A DNA stretch of 64,000 nt, taken from Gemmatimonadetes bacterium T265. Lineage in GTDB: Bacteria; Gemmatimonadota; Gemmatimonadetes; Gemmatimonadales; Gemmatimonadaceae. The notes beneath the pieces are model-generated. The model had not been told where the DNA came from, made no database searches, and saw nothing but the letters and a program-made list of their open reading frames with translations. Below, in pieces: positions 23,431 through 33,311 of the stretch (its first letter is position 1; each line of letters starts with the position of its first letter). The translations under genes and the position numbers were made by a program. The stretch covers positions 496,001 to 560,000 of the forward strand of contig BPUI01000002.1 in the NCBI GenBank assembly GCA_019973575.1, written 5' to 3'.

Positions 23431-25682
23431 CGCGGCCGGCGCTCGGGCCGGCGCTCCGCCTGGCGCTCGCGGCGGGCGTGCTCGCCGCGTGCACGCCGGC
23501 GGCGCGGGCCGGCGCGCAGGACCTCCGCTGCGAGCGGGGCGACCGCGAGGTGCGCACGCTGCGCTTCACGGGCAACCACGCGTTCGGCGACGGCGAGCTC
23601 GCGCGCGTCGTCGTCACGACGCCCTCCGCGCTGCTCAGCGGCATCGGGCTCGGCGCGCGCCGCTGTCTCGACCCCGACGAGTTCGGGCGCGACGTGCTGC
23701 GCCTCGTCGCCTACTACCGGAAGCGCGGGTACCGCAGCGCGAGCGTCGACACCGTCGTGCACCAGACCGGCGGGTCGGCGGCGAGGCCGCGCGTGGCCGT
23801 GACCTTCGCGATTCACGAGGGGCGGCCCGTGCGGCTCGACTCGCTCACCGTCGTCGGGCTCGACGGCGTGCGCGCGCCGGTGCGCGCGCGGGCGCGCGCC
23901 GCGATCCGCCTGCGCCCGGGTGACGTGTTCGACCGCGTCGCGCTCGAGGCCGGGCGCGACACGCTGCGCGAGCGACTCCGCAACGGCGGCTACCCGCAGG
24001 CCGACGCGCTCGTTTCGTCCAACACCGACACGGCGACGCTGCGGGCCGAGGCGACGGTGACCGCGGTCCCGGGGCCGCTCACGCGCGTCGGGCGGATCGT
24101 CGTCCGGGGGAGCGGGCCGAACGGCGGCCCGCCGCACATCCCCGACCGCGTGGTGCGCGGCACGCTCGGCATCCGTCCGGGCGACCCGGTGCGCCTGGGC
24201 GACCTGCTCGAGGCGCAGCGGACGCTCTACCAGACCGACGCGTACCGGCGCGTCGAGGTGCGACTGGACACGATCCGGCCCGTGCCCACGCCCGGCGGCG
24301 CCGCGGCGGACGGCCCGGGCCTGGCGGTCGCCGACGTGCTCGTGACGGCCGACGAGGGCGCGCTGCGCGCCGCGGAGGCGTCGGCGGGGTGGGCGACGCT
24401 CGACTGCTTCCGGCTGCGCGCCGACGTCACCGACCGCTACTTCATCCCGCAGGCGCAGCGGTTGGAGCTGTCGGGGCGGCTCTCGCGGATCGGCGTCGGG
24501 CGCCCGCTCGCCTTCGCGCCCGGCCTCTGCGCGCCGCCGGCGCGGAGCGACGCCTACGGCGACCACGTCAACTACTACCTGGGCGCGACCGTGCGGCAGC
24601 CGTCGTTCTTCCGGCTGCGGCGGGTGCCGAGCGTGACGCTCTTCACGTCGCGGTCCTCGGAGTACAACGCGTTCGAGCGGGTGACGCCGTTAGGCGTGCT
24701 CTTTTCGCTCGCCTCGCGCCCGGGCTCGCGTCTGCCGAGCACGTTCACGTACCAGCTGGAGCGCGGCCGGACGGGGGCGAACGTGGCCGTGTTCTGCGCC
24801 GTGTTCTCCGCGTGCGACGACCTCACCCGCTCGGCGCTCGACCGCAACCGGACGGTCGGGACGCTGGGGTACGCGATCGTACGCAACCGCGCCAACGACC
24901 TGCTGAACCCGACGTCGGGCAACGTCGAGCGGCTCACGCTCCGCCACTCGTCGGCGCTCACGGGCTCGGAGGCGACGCAGCGCTTCAACAAGGCGGTGTT
25001 CGACGGCTCGTACTACCGGCCGTTCGCGGGCGGCGTGCTCACCCTGCACGCGCAGGGGGGCACGGTGCTCGGCGACGCGCCGCAGCAGGAGCGCCTGTTC
25101 GCGGGCGGACCGACGACGGTGCGCGGGTACCGGCAGAACGAGCTCGGGCCGCAGGTCTACCTGCTGACGAACGTGGTGGCCGACACGGTCGGGGGCGTGC
25201 TGACGTACCACGCCGCGCCGGGCGCCAAGCCGGAGCGGACGATCCCGGCCGGGGGCAACACGCTCGTCGTCGGCAACGTCGAGTTGCAGCTGCGCAGCCC
25301 GGTGCTGCCGGAGCTGCTCGCGCTCGCGCTGTTTACGGACGCGGGGGAGGTGTTCAACCGCGGCAGCGCGGGGACGACGGCGACGGGCGGGGGGCGGGCG
25401 TTGCGGGTGACGCCGGGGGCGGGGGTGCGCGTGCGCTCGCCGTTCGGGGCGATCCGGGTCGACCTCGGGTACAACCCGTACGCGGCGACGGCGGGGCCGG
25501 CCTACTACATCACGCCGGGGGACCCGCAGACGCAGCAGTTGTACTGCGTGTCGCCGGGGAGTCCGGGGACGGTGGTGGGGAACGGCAGCGGGGGGGGGTG
25601 CGTGCCGACGTACCGGCCGCCTAACACGAGCAGTTTTTTTCGAAGGTTGAATCCGAGTATATGGATCGGGCAGGCGTTTTGA
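23406..25682 (+). CDS. Omp85-family outer-membrane assembly protein (TamA/BamA-like)
   Basis: 758 residues from the TTG at 23406, the only start in frame that leaves a signal peptide (ALRLALAAGVLAACTPAARA). Three or so POTRA-like modules follow (VRTLRFTGNHAFGDGELARVV; RPVRLDSLTVVGLDGV; VGRIVVRGSG), then a 16-strand-type barrel. The conserved barrel element RLFAGGPTTVRGYRQNELGPQ contains the VRGY/F motif of lid loop L6. The end is ...SIWIGQAF with terminal Phe. The next gene is tamB, so TamA is the better name, although a BamA role is not excluded. It acts in the outer membrane, inserting or exporting proteins or lipids. Confidence 0.9.
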   Translation: MARARPALTRPALGPALRLALAAGVLAACTPAARAGAQDLRCERGDREVRTLRFTGNHAFGDGELARVVVTTPSALLSGIGLGARRCLDPDEFGRDVLRLVAYYRKRGYRSASVDTVVHQTGGSAARPRVAVTFAIHEGRPVRLDSLTVVGLDGVRAPVRARARAAIRLRPGDVFDRVALEAGRDTLRERLRNGGYPQADALVSSNTDTATLRAEATVTAVPGPLTRVGRIVVRGSGPNGGPPHIPDRVVRGTLGIRPGDPVRLGDLLEAQRTLYQTDAYRRVEVRLDTIRPVPTPGGAAADGPGLAVADVLVTADEGALRAAEASAGWATLDCFRLRADVTDRYFIPQAQRLELSGRLSRIGVGRPLAFAPGLCAPPARSDAYGDHVNYYLGATVRQPSFFRLRRVPSVTLFTSRSSEYNAFERVTPLGVLFSLASRPGSRLPSTFTYQLERGRTGANVAVFCAVFSACDDLTRSALDRNRTVGTLGYAIVRNRANDLLNPTSGNVERLTLRHSSALTGSEATQRFNKAVFDGSYYRPFAGGVLTLHAQGGTVLGDAPQQERLFAGGPTTVRGYRQNELGPQVYLLTNVVADTVGGVLTYHAAPGAKPERTIPAGGNTLVVGNVELQLRSPVLPELLALALFTDAGEVFNRGSAGTTATGGGRALRVTPGAGVRVRSPFGAIRVDLGYNPYAATAGPAYYITPGDPQTQQLYCVSPGSPGTVVGNGSGGGCVPTYRPPNTSSFFRRLNPSIWIGQAF

Positions 25683-25685
25683 GGG

Positions 25686-25972
25686 CGGTCGTACCGTTCG
25701 CGGTCGTACCGTCGGCGGTAGTGCCGCTGACGGTCGTGCGGCACCCGGGGCGGGGGACGGCCTCGGCCCGCCGGGGCCCGCGTCGCCAGTCGTGAGTGCA
25801 CCCGGATCTAGCGTGCTGCGCTCGCCCCCGCCCCAGCCCCACCAACCCCGGCGGTTCCGACCCTTGCACCACCCCAGCAGCGTCACCGATCCCGGCCGGT
25901 CACGGACCCACGCGACGGCCCACCCCGGGTGCAGTCCCACCGTCAGCCACCCCACCGCGAACGGTACGACCG
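25686..25972. repeat. Perfect 19-bp inverted repeat between tamA and tamB
   Basis: CGGTCGTACCGTTCGCGGT at 25686-25704 reappears as its exact complement at 25954-25972. The core CGGTCGTACC is also repeated directly at 25701-25710, and GGTCGTGCGG is close by. The arms are 249 bases apart. The 333-base gap between the stop of tamA and the probable start of tamB holds no gene otherwise, and its right half is pyrimidine-rich. The right arm would lie inside tamB if the GTG at 25929 is used. Confidence 0.7.
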
Positions 25973-26015
25973 TCTCCCACCGCTAATTTCCCCGTTTCCC
26001 CCCCTTTCCCCTCCA

Positions 26016-29000
26016 TTGCCCCGGTCCCGCCGTCGACTTGCCGCGTACGTCGCGGCCGGTACCCTGCTCGCCCTCACCGGAGCGACGGTCGGGCTCGTCG
26101 TCGGCGCGACGCAGACGGACTTCGGGCGCGACTATGTGCGGCGGACGCTGCTCGCGCGGGTCGCGCCCAACGTGCGCGGGCGGCTGTACGTCGGCGCGAT
26201 CCGGGGCGGGTTCTTTTCGGGGGTGACCGTCGATTCGGTCGAGTTGCGGAGCGCGGACGACTCACTCGTCGCGGCGGTCGGGCGGGTGCGCGTCGCGTAT
26301 AAGCTCGGCGACCTTGTCGACCGGCGCGTGCTGCTCAAGCAGGTCGAGATCGAGCGGCCGGTCGTGCACCTGCGGCAGTTCGAGGACGGGTCGTGGAACT
26401 ACAACGGCCTGTTCAAGAGCGGCGGGCCGAGCGCGCCGAAGACGGGGCCGGGGTTCGGCGACTACATCGTCGCGGACTCGGTCCGGGTGCGCGGGCTGCG
26501 GTTCGTGCTTACGCTCGCCTGGCACCCCGCCGACTCGCTGCGCGGCGTGCGGCGGGACAGCGCGGTCGCGTACGCGCTCGCGCAGCGCACGCAGGGCGGG
26601 GCGGAGATCCGGCGCGCGGGGCACTACCTGACGCGCACGTACCGCTGGAGCGGCGACGTCGACGCGCCCGCGGTCCGGATCGCGCGCCCCGACAGCGCGG
26701 GGATGCGCTTCGAACTCGCGCGCCTCGACCTCGACGAGACCGACCCGCCGTTCCGCTGGCGGAACATCCGCGGCGTCGTGCGGGTGCTGGGCGACAGCGT
26801 GTGGGCGCACCTGCCGCACTGGGACCTGCCGGGGAGCACCGGGCGCGGCCTCGCCAAGGTCGTCTGGGGGAGCGACCTCCCGATCCGTTGGGACGTGCGC
26901 GTGCACGCCGACTCGATGGCGCTCGCGGACGTCGCGTGGGTCTACCCGACGCTGCCGACGACGGGCGGCGGGACGATGGACCTGTACATGCACAACCGGC
27001 GGACCGACCTGCACGTCATCGAGTACGCGCTCTCGAACATGGACGTGCGTACGACGCGGTCGTCGCTCACGGGGGCGATGACGTTCGCGGTGGGCGGGCC
27101 CGTGTTAGGCGTGCAGGACGTCGACGTGCGGATGCGGCCGGTGGACTGGGCGCTCCTCCGGACGTTCAACGGCAAGCCGTTTCCGTACGACTTCGCGGGC
27201 ACGCTCACCGGGACGGTGCGGGCGCGCGGCGGTCCGCTCAACCGGTTCGTCGTCGACGACGCGGACGTGACGTGGGCGGACGCGCACGTGCCGGGCGCCG
27301 TCTCGCACGTGCGGGCGTCGGGCGGCCTCGACGTCCTCAAACCCGCGGAGACGCACTTCCGCGGGCTGCGCGTGACCGACGTATCGGTCGACCTCCGCAC
27401 GCTCGAGTTCCTCAACCCGAGTTTCCCGCACCTGCGCGGCGTCGTGACGGGGAGCGCGACGCTCGACTCGCTCTACACCGACGTGCGGCTGAGCGACGCG
27501 CGGCTCACGCACACCGACGGGCCGGGGACGCCGACGACGCTCGCCGGCGGCGGCCGCGTGACGTTCGGCGAGGGCCCGACGCCGACGAAGTACGATCTGA
27601 CGCTGACGGCCGAGCCGCTGTCGTTCACGATGCTCGCGCGGTCGTACCCGCTCCTGCTCGCGCGGGGGGCGTACACGGGGCCGCTGCGGATCACGGGCGC
27701 GACCGACACGCTGGGCCTCGTGACGACGTTGACCGGGCCGGCCGGGACGCTGACCTACGACGGCGTCGTGAACGCGCTAGACCCGCGCTATGGGGCCACG
27801 GGCGTGTTCACGGGGGCGGAGCTCGACGTGCGCGCGCTGTTCGACGACGCGCGGATGCCGCGCACGTCGCTCGCGCTGCGCGGGCAGGTCGGCCTCTTCG
27901 GCACGGGGCTCGCCGACCTCGTCGGGACGCTGCGCGCGGACCTCGGCCGCTCCGAGATCGGTGGGGTGCGCGCCTACGGCGGCGCGCTCGGGCTGCGCTT
28001 CGGCGGCGGGCGGCTCGGCGTCGACACGGTGCGGCTGGAGACGGCGGCGGGGCAGCTCGCGGGCGCGGGCGGCCTCGGCCTCGCGGGCCCGGCGCGGGAC
28101 TCGCTCCGCCTCGCGGTCACGGTCGATTCGTTAGGCGGCCTGCGGCGCTGGCTCGCGCCGGGCGCGGTGACGGCCGCGCGCGCGGCGGTCGCCGGCGCGA
28201 GCCCGGCGGCGCGGGCGGCGGCGCGGGACCCGGTGGCGCGGCTCGTCGACCGGGCCACGCGGCAGCCGGCGGGCGCCGTGCTCGCCGAGGCGGCGCGGGC
28301 GGCGCAGTCAGCCCCCGCGGCGGCGGACAGCGCGGCCGGGGCGCCGAATGCATCGCCTGACACGACGGCGGGCGCGCCCGTCGACTCGCTCGCGGGGACG
28401 CTCCGTGCTTCGGTCACGCTCGCGGGCACGCTCGACACGACGGTCGCCGACGGGCTCAGCGCCGCCGCGCGCGTCGACGGCCGCGACCTGGTCTACGGCG
28501 GGTTCGTGGCGCGGGCCCTCACGCTCACCGTGGGCGGCACGGCGCTGCGCTCGACGCCGACCGTGACCGTCGCCGCGACCGCGGATTCGGTCGGCGCGGG
28601 GCGGGTCACGTTTGCGACCGCGTCCGCGCACTTCTCCGGCGCGGCCGCGGGCGGGCGCTTCGACGTCGCGATGGGGAGCGACTCGGGGCTCTCGGTCGCC
28701 GCGGCGGGGCGCACGCTCTCCGCTGGCGACAGCACGGTGGTCGCGCTGGACAGCGCGCGCGTCGTACCACGGCCCGGGCACCTCTGGACGCTCGCCGCGC
28801 CGACGCGCTTCGTCGCGCGCGGCGGGACCGCGCTCGCGCCGGGAACCGCGGAGGCGGGCGGGGTGCTCGCGCTCGACTCGCTCACCCTGCGCGGTGAGGG
28901 CGAGGATCTGGGGTCGCGTCTCACGGCCGCTGCGACGTTACCCGAGCGCGGGGCGGTGACGGGAACGTTCCTCGCCAGCGCCGTGTCGGTGCAGGACGTG

Positions 29001-30869
29001 GCCGAGGTGGCGGGCGCCGGGCGCGCCGTGCTGCCGGTCGACGGTCGGCTGGACGCGACGGTGCGCCTCGCGGGCACGCGGGCCGAACCGCTGATCACGG
29101 CGCGGGCGGGCGTCGGCGCGCTGCGCGTCGGGACGGGCGCCGGCGCGGCGCGCCTGGACAGCGTGACCATGCGGGCGGACTACGCCGCGCACCACCTCGC
29201 GCTCGACCTCGGCGCGTTCGCGGCGGGGCGGCGCCTGCTCGAGGCGACGGGCGCGCTGCCGGTCGACCTCGCGCTCGAGCCGTCCGCGGGGCGGCTGCCG
29301 CAGGGCACGGCGGCGGCGGATTCACTCCGCGCGCGCGTGCGCGCCGACTCGCTCGACCTCGCGCTCGTGGCCGCGCTCGCGCCGGGCGTGCACGACGCGC
29401 GCGGGCATCTCGCCGCGACGTTCGACGTGGGCGGGACGTGGACCGCGCCGCGCCTAGACGGCGAGGTACGAATCCCAGCGGGCGCGCTCTCGGTCGAGGC
29501 GTCGGGCACGCGGCTGGAGGACGTGCGCGCGGACGTCGCGCTCTTGGGCGACAGCGTGGCGGTGCGGCGCTTCTCGGTGCGCAGCGGCGCGCCCGGCGAC
29601 ACGCTCGCCATCGTCGGCTGGGTGAAGCTGACGCCGAGCGACGACCCCGCGCTCGCGCTGCGGATCACGGCGCGGGACTTCCTCGCGGTCGACCGCGCGC
29701 GCCTCGCGACGCTCGCGATCTCGACGCCGACGCCGGTCGACATCACCGGCACGTTCCGCGCGGCCACGGTGGGCGGCGCGGTGCGCGCGGAGCGCGGGCG
29801 CATCTACATCCCGGAGCTGCTGGACAAGCGGATCATCGACCTCAGCGAGTACCGCGACGTCGTCGACACGACGGTGTTCCGCAACCGTACGCTGCTGCCC
29901 GGCGCGCCGACGGCATTCGTCGAGAACCTCGCGCTCAACGACGTGCGCCTCTCGGTGGGCGACGACGTCTGGCTGCGCAACGCGGAGGCGAACATCAAGC
30001 TCGGCGGGTCGGTCGCGGTCACGCGCGCCGTGGGGCGGGTGAACGGGCGCGCGGTGCCGCAGCTCGCGCTGCTGGGCTCGCTCGCGGTCGAGCGCGGCAC
30101 GTACCGGCTCGACCTGCTGCCGCTCGCGCAGCCGGTGTTCGACGTCGAGCCGGGGACGCTGCGCTTCTTCGGGGTGCCCGACCTCAACCCGACGCTCGAC
30201 ATCCGCGCGGTGCACGTGGTGCGGCAGACGCGGCAGCTGACCAACCGCCCCGACGTGCGCGTGCAGGTCGCGATCGGCGGGACGCTCAACCAGCCGACGT
30301 TGCAGCTGTCGAGCGCGGACAACCCGCCGATCCCGGACACGGACCTGATCAGCTACCTCGTGACCGGCGAGCCCGCGGCGGCGATCTTCGGGAACTCGCA
30401 GTCGACCGACCAGCTCGCGGCCGCGGCGTCGATCGTCTCGCGGCTCGCCGGGAGCCTCGTGTCGGGCGCGCTCTCGCGCGGCAACGGGCCGTTCGACATC
30501 GTCTCGGTCGAGACGGGCGCGGTGACCGCGGACCCGGCGCTCGCGCGCTCGACGAACAGCTTCTCGAACATCCTCTCGAGCACGCGCCTCGGCGTCGGCG
30601 GGCAGCTCGGGCAGAAGACGTTCTACACGTTCAGCACGGGCTTCTGCAGCTTCTCGCAGAACGCGGACGCGTCGACGAGCCTGTTCAACAACTTCACGCG
30701 CGGGCTCGGCGTGCAGATCGAGCGCCGCGTGACGAACTCGTTCTCGGTGCAGCTCGGCGTCGAGCCGGCGCTGCAGCAGCAGGCCTGCCTGAACAACGCG
30801 ACGACGCGCTTCTTCCAGCAGACGCCGTCGCAGGGGAGCATCGACTTCACGAAGCGGTGGTCGTTCTGA
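26016..30869 (+). CDS. tamB: TamB-like translocation and assembly module protein
   Basis: About 1617 residues, one N-terminal membrane helix (LAAYVAAGTLLALTGATVGLVVGA), then a long beta-repeat body typical of AsmA/TamB bridging proteins. The C-terminal TamB/DUF490 domain includes GRIYIPELLDKRIIDLSEY, LGGSVAVTRAVGRVNGRAV and DLISYLVTGEP, ending in terminal Phe (TKRWSF). Such proteins form a hydrophobic groove between inner and outer membrane for lipid transport and work with TamA. The frame is open back to GTG 25929, but residues before the TTG at 26016 look non-coding. An Ala/Pro-rich stretch (about residues 690-780) is a low-complexity linker. Confidence 0.9.
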   Translation: MPRSRRRLAAYVAAGTLLALTGATVGLVVGATQTDFGRDYVRRTLLARVAPNVRGRLYVGAIRGGFFSGVTVDSVELRSADDSLVAAVGRVRVAYKLGDLVDRRVLLKQVEIERPVVHLRQFEDGSWNYNGLFKSGGPSAPKTGPGFGDYIVADSVRVRGLRFVLTLAWHPADSLRGVRRDSAVAYALAQRTQGGAEIRRAGHYLTRTYRWSGDVDAPAVRIARPDSAGMRFELARLDLDETDPPFRWRNIRGVVRVLGDSVWAHLPHWDLPGSTGRGLAKVVWGSDLPIRWDVRVHADSMALADVAWVYPTLPTTGGGTMDLYMHNRRTDLHVIEYALSNMDVRTTRSSLTGAMTFAVGGPVLGVQDVDVRMRPVDWALLRTFNGKPFPYDFAGTLTGTVRARGGPLNRFVVDDADVTWADAHVPGAVSHVRASGGLDVLKPAETHFRGLRVTDVSVDLRTLEFLNPSFPHLRGVVTGSATLDSLYTDVRLSDARLTHTDGPGTPTTLAGGGRVTFGEGPTPTKYDLTLTAEPLSFTMLARSYPLLLARGAYTGPLRITGATDTLGLVTTLTGPAGTLTYDGVVNALDPRYGATGVFTGAELDVRALFDDARMPRTSLALRGQVGLFGTGLADLVGTLRADLGRSEIGGVRAYGGALGLRFGGGRLGVDTVRLETAAGQLAGAGGLGLAGPARDSLRLAVTVDSLGGLRRWLAPGAVTAARAAVAGASPAARAAARDPVARLVDRATRQPAGAVLAEAARAAQSAPAAADSAAGAPNASPDTTAGAPVDSLAGTLRASVTLAGTLDTTVADGLSAAARVDGRDLVYGGFVARALTLTVGGTALRSTPTVTVAATADSVGAGRVTFATASAHFSGAAAGGRFDVAMGSDSGLSVAAAGRTLSAGDSTVVALDSARVVPRPGHLWTLAAPTRFVARGGTALAPGTAEAGGVLALDSLTLRGEGEDLGSRLTAAATLPERGAVTGTFLASAVSVQDVAEVAGAGRAVLPVDGRLDATVRLAGTRAEPLITARAGVGALRVGTGAGAARLDSVTMRADYAAHHLALDLGAFAAGRRLLEATGALPVDLALEPSAGRLPQGTAAADSLRARVRADSLDLALVAALAPGVHDARGHLAATFDVGGTWTAPRLDGEVRIPAGALSVEASGTRLEDVRADVALLGDSVAVRRFSVRSGAPGDTLAIVGWVKLTPSDDPALALRITARDFLAVDRARLATLAISTPTPVDITGTFRAATVGGAVRAERGRIYIPELLDKRIIDLSEYRDVVDTTVFRNRTLLPGAPTAFVENLALNDVRLSVGDDVWLRNAEANIKLGGSVAVTRAVGRVNGRAVPQLALLGSLAVERGTYRLDLLPLAQPVFDVEPGTLRFFGVPDLNPTLDIRAVHVVRQTRQLTNRPDVRVQVAIGGTLNQPTLQLSSADNPPIPDTDLISYLVTGEPAAAIFGNSQSTDQLAAAASIVSRLAGSLVSGALSRGNGPFDIVSVETGAVTADPALARSTNSFSNILSSTRLGVGGQLGQKTFYTFSTGFCSFSQNADASTSLFNNFTRGLGVQIERRVTNSFSVQLGVEPALQQQACLNNATTRFFQQTPSQGSIDFTKRWSF

Positions 30870-31837
30870 CGGCGCGCGCGCCGGGCGACGCGCCGGGCGC
30901 GGTCCGCCGCGCGCTGCTCGTGGTGAACCCGGCGGCGCGTCGGGCCGGGCCGCGCGAGCGCGAGGCGGTGGCAGCGTTCGCGCGCGCGGGCGTCGCCTAT
31001 GACGTGCGCCGCACTGAGGCACCCGGGCACGCGGGGGCGCTCGCGCGCGGGCTGGCGCTCGCCGACGGCGCGGCATACGACGCCGTCTTCACGCTCGGGG
31101 GCGACGGGACGGCGATGGAGGTCGTCGGCGCGCTCGCCGGGAGCGGCGTGCCGGTCGGGGTGCTCCCGGGCGGCACGGGGAACCTCGTCGCGCGCACGCT
31201 CGGCATTCCGTTAGGCACCGGGCGCGCGGTGGCCGCGCTGCTCGCCGGCGGGCGGGCGCGGGTCGACCTCGGCGCGCTCCGCGTGGGGGGCGAGGCGGCG
31301 GGGCCCGCACACCTGTTCGCGTTCGCCGCGGGCGTGGGCGTCGACGCGCGGATGATCGAGGGGACGTCGGCGGCGTGGAAGCGGCGCGTCGGCGTGCTCG
31401 CCTACGCGGTGACCGCCGCGCGCGCGGTCGTCGCCCGCGAGCGGTTCGCCGTGCGCGTCGTCGTCGACGGCGAGGAGCTCACCGCCGACGCGACCGCGGT
31501 GATGGTCGCCAACTTCGGCGCGGTGCTCGGCGACCTGTTCCGCTTCGGGCCCGGCATCCGCGAGGACGACGGACTCCTCGACGTGTGCATCTTCCGCCCG
31601 GGGTCGTTCGCCGAATCGGCCATCGCGTTCGCGCGGCTGGTGCGGAAGGACTTCCGCCCGCACGCGGCGCTCCTCTACCGCTCGGGGCGCGCGATCGCGG
31701 TCGAGACGGACCCGCCGCGCCCGGTCCAGGCCGACGGCGAGCTGCTCGGCCGCACGCCGTTCGCGGTGCGCGCAGTGCCGCTCGCCGCGACGCTGCTCGT
31801 CCCGGCCGGGCGCCGGCCCCGGGCCGCGGCCGCCTAA
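30857..31837 (+). CDS. Diacylglycerol/lipid kinase family protein
   Basis: About 326 residues from a GTG at 30857 that overlaps the end of tamB by 13 bases. The N-terminal catalytic domain has RALLVVNPAARR, the nucleotide-binding FTLGGDGTAMEVV and GVLPGGTGNLVARTLG; the C-terminal beta-sandwich includes VMVANFGAVLGDLFRFGPG and DDGLLDVCIF. These are the DagK/YegS/LCB5 motifs. It phosphorylates a lipid such as diacylglycerol or undecaprenol-like substrates at the inner membrane. Lying directly after tamB, it may link to envelope lipid recycling. Its TAA stop is within a GCCTAAC copy (31832-31838). Confidence 0.9.
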   Translation: MVVLTARAPGDAPGAVRRALLVVNPAARRAGPREREAVAAFARAGVAYDVRRTEAPGHAGALARGLALADGAAYDAVFTLGGDGTAMEVVGALAGSGVPVGVLPGGTGNLVARTLGIPLGTGRAVAALLAGGRARVDLGALRVGGEAAGPAHLFAFAAGVGVDARMIEGTSAAWKRRVGVLAYAVTAARAVVARERFAVRVVVDGEELTADATAVMVANFGAVLGDLFRFGPGIREDDGLLDVCIFRPGSFAESAIAFARLVRKDFRPHAALLYRSGRAIAVETDPPRPVQADGELLGRTPFAVRAVPLAATLLVPAGRRPRAAAA

Positions 31838-31847
31838 CAAACCCACG

Positions 31848-32837
31848 GTGCGCGCGCCGACCGTCGACCTCGCGCCGTTCGGCCTCGCGCTCGGCCACGC
31901 CGCGGACGCGGCGGGCGCGACGGGGTGCACCGTCGTCCGGGGCGTCGACCGCGCGCTGCGGGCCGCGGCGGTGGTCGTCGGGCGCGCGACGGGGACGCGC
32001 GAGTTCGCCGCGCTCGCGCCGGAGCACCGCGTCGGGCGGGCGGACGCGGTGCTGCTCACCGGCGGCTCGGCCTACGGACTCGACGCCGCGGCGGGCGTGA
32101 TGCGGTGGATGGAGGCGCGCGGGCGCGGGTTCCCGGTCGGCGGGCCGGACGGCCGCGGCGTGGTGCCGATCGTCCCCGCCGCGGTGCTCTTCGACCTCGC
32201 CCCGTTAGGCCGCTTCGACGCCCGCCCGACGCCGGCGATGGCCTACGCCGCGTGCGACGCGGCCTCGCCGCTCGTGACCGAGCAGGGGAGCGTCGGCGCG
32301 GGCACGGGCGCGACGGTGGGGAAGGCCTTGGGCGCCGGTGCGGCGATGAAGGGTGGGATCGGATGCGCGACCGCCGGGACGGGCGAACTCCGCGCCGCCG
32401 CGGTCGCGGTGGTCAACGCGTTCGGCGACGTGCGCGACGCGTCGGGGGCGATCGTCGCGGGCGCGCGGTCGGCCGACGGCGGCTTCGTCGACACCGCCGC
32501 CCTGCTCGCGGGCGGCGGTGTGCGGACGTTCGCGGCCGGCGCGGCGACCAACACGACGCTCTGCGTCGTCGCGCTCATCGCCCCGGTCGACCGCGGCGCG
32601 CTCGCGCAGGTCGCGTCGGCGGCGACGGCCGCGCTCGCGCGTCGCGTCACGCCGAGCGGGACGAGCTTCGACGGCGACGTCGTGTTCGCGCTCTGCCCGG
32701 ACGCGCCCGCGGCGGCGGCCGAGCCGGCGTTCCTGCTGCGGGCGGAGGCGCTCGCGACCGCCGCGCTCGAGGCGGCGGTCGAGAACGCGGTGCGCTACGC
32801 GGTCGGGCGCGAGGGCGTGCCCGGGCTCGCGGGCTGA
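31848..32837 (+). CDS. P1 family (S58, DmpA-like) aminopeptidase
   Basis: 329 residues, start GTG 31848, 10 bases after the lipid-kinase stop. Family landmarks are VLLTGGSAYGLDAAAGVMRWM, VPIVPAAVLFDL, VGAGTGATVGKALGAGAAMKGGIG and the self-cleavage/nucleophile region AATNTTLCVVALI (the Thr after Asn). These are Ntn-type hydrolases that cleave themselves into two chains and then remove N-terminal or beta-amino acids. No signal peptide is present, so it is probably cytoplasmic. Confidence 0.9.
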   Translation: MRAPTVDLAPFGLALGHAADAAGATGCTVVRGVDRALRAAAVVVGRATGTREFAALAPEHRVGRADAVLLTGGSAYGLDAAAGVMRWMEARGRGFPVGGPDGRGVVPIVPAAVLFDLAPLGRFDARPTPAMAYAACDAASPLVTEQGSVGAGTGATVGKALGAGAAMKGGIGCATAGTGELRAAAVAVVNAFGDVRDASGAIVAGARSADGGFVDTAALLAGGGVRTFAAGAATNTTLCVVALIAPVDRGALAQVASAATAALARRVTPSGTSFDGDVVFALCPDAPAAAAEPAFLLRAEALATAALEAAVENAVRYAVGREGVPGLAG

Positions 32838-32840
32838 CGC

Positions 32841-32865
32841 CGCCGGCCGCGCCTAACGGCCGGCG
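32841..32865. terminator. Hairpin with the GCCTAAC motif in its loop
   Basis: GCCGGCCG (32842-32849) pairs with CGGCCGGC (32857-32864), plus one flanking pair. The seven-base loop is within the GCCTAAC copy at 32851-32857. It sits between convergent gene ends and also holds the TAG stop of the minus-strand lipoprotein. Confidence 0.6.
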
Positions 32866-33170
32866 CCGCTCGGCAGAACCGGCGCGCGCCGGGGCCGCGG
32901 GTCCGGCGTCGCGTCGGCGTTCGGGCGGGCGTCGCTCGGGGACCGCCACGCGCAGGTGTGGTTGTCGCCGACCTGCACCTTGTCGAACACGTCGCCCTTC
33001 ACGCGGCAGGTCGAGCCGTCGTCCGCGACCAGGGTTTTCTCGCCCTCCTTGCGGGCGACGAACGCCTTGCCGACGTAGCCGTATCGGGGAAGCGGGACGC
33101 ACCCCGTGCCGAGGACGAGTGCCGCGGCGGCGAGCGCGGGAAACCAGCGTCGATCGGTGTGACGGGGCAT
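32853..33170 (-). CDS. Small cysteine-containing lipoprotein, hypothetical
   Basis: 105 residues from ATG 33168-33170. The signal peptide WFPALAAAALVLGTGC ends in a Cys that is a plausible lipid site, although Gly instead of Leu occupies -3. The mature part has a short beta-rich body (YVGKAFVARKEGEKTLVADDGSTCRV, VGDNHTCAWR) with two further Cys that could form a disulfide, then a Pro/Arg-rich tail. Function unknown. It diverges from the NlpC/P60 gene, with a 141-base gap between. Confidence 0.65.
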   Translation of the reverse strand: MPRHTDRRWFPALAAAALVLGTGCVPLPRYGYVGKAFVARKEGEKTLVADDGSTCRVKGDVFDKVQVGDNHTCAWRSPSDARPNADATPDPRPRRAPVLPSGAGR

Positions 33171-33311
33171 GTGAAGGGCGGGGAGGTGTGTTTGGCGTCG
33201 GTCAAACGCTAAGAAGCTACAAAGTGGCTCGGCGTCGTGCGCGTCAGCCGATCGCGTCCGGCGGGACGGCGTGCGCTGTCGCGGGATCCGTCGCGCCGGC
33301 ACCTTTCGCCC

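Noticed and set aside
26393-28360. 655-residue frame inside tamB
   Set aside because: Shadow of tamB in another frame, Arg/Ala-rich without any motif.
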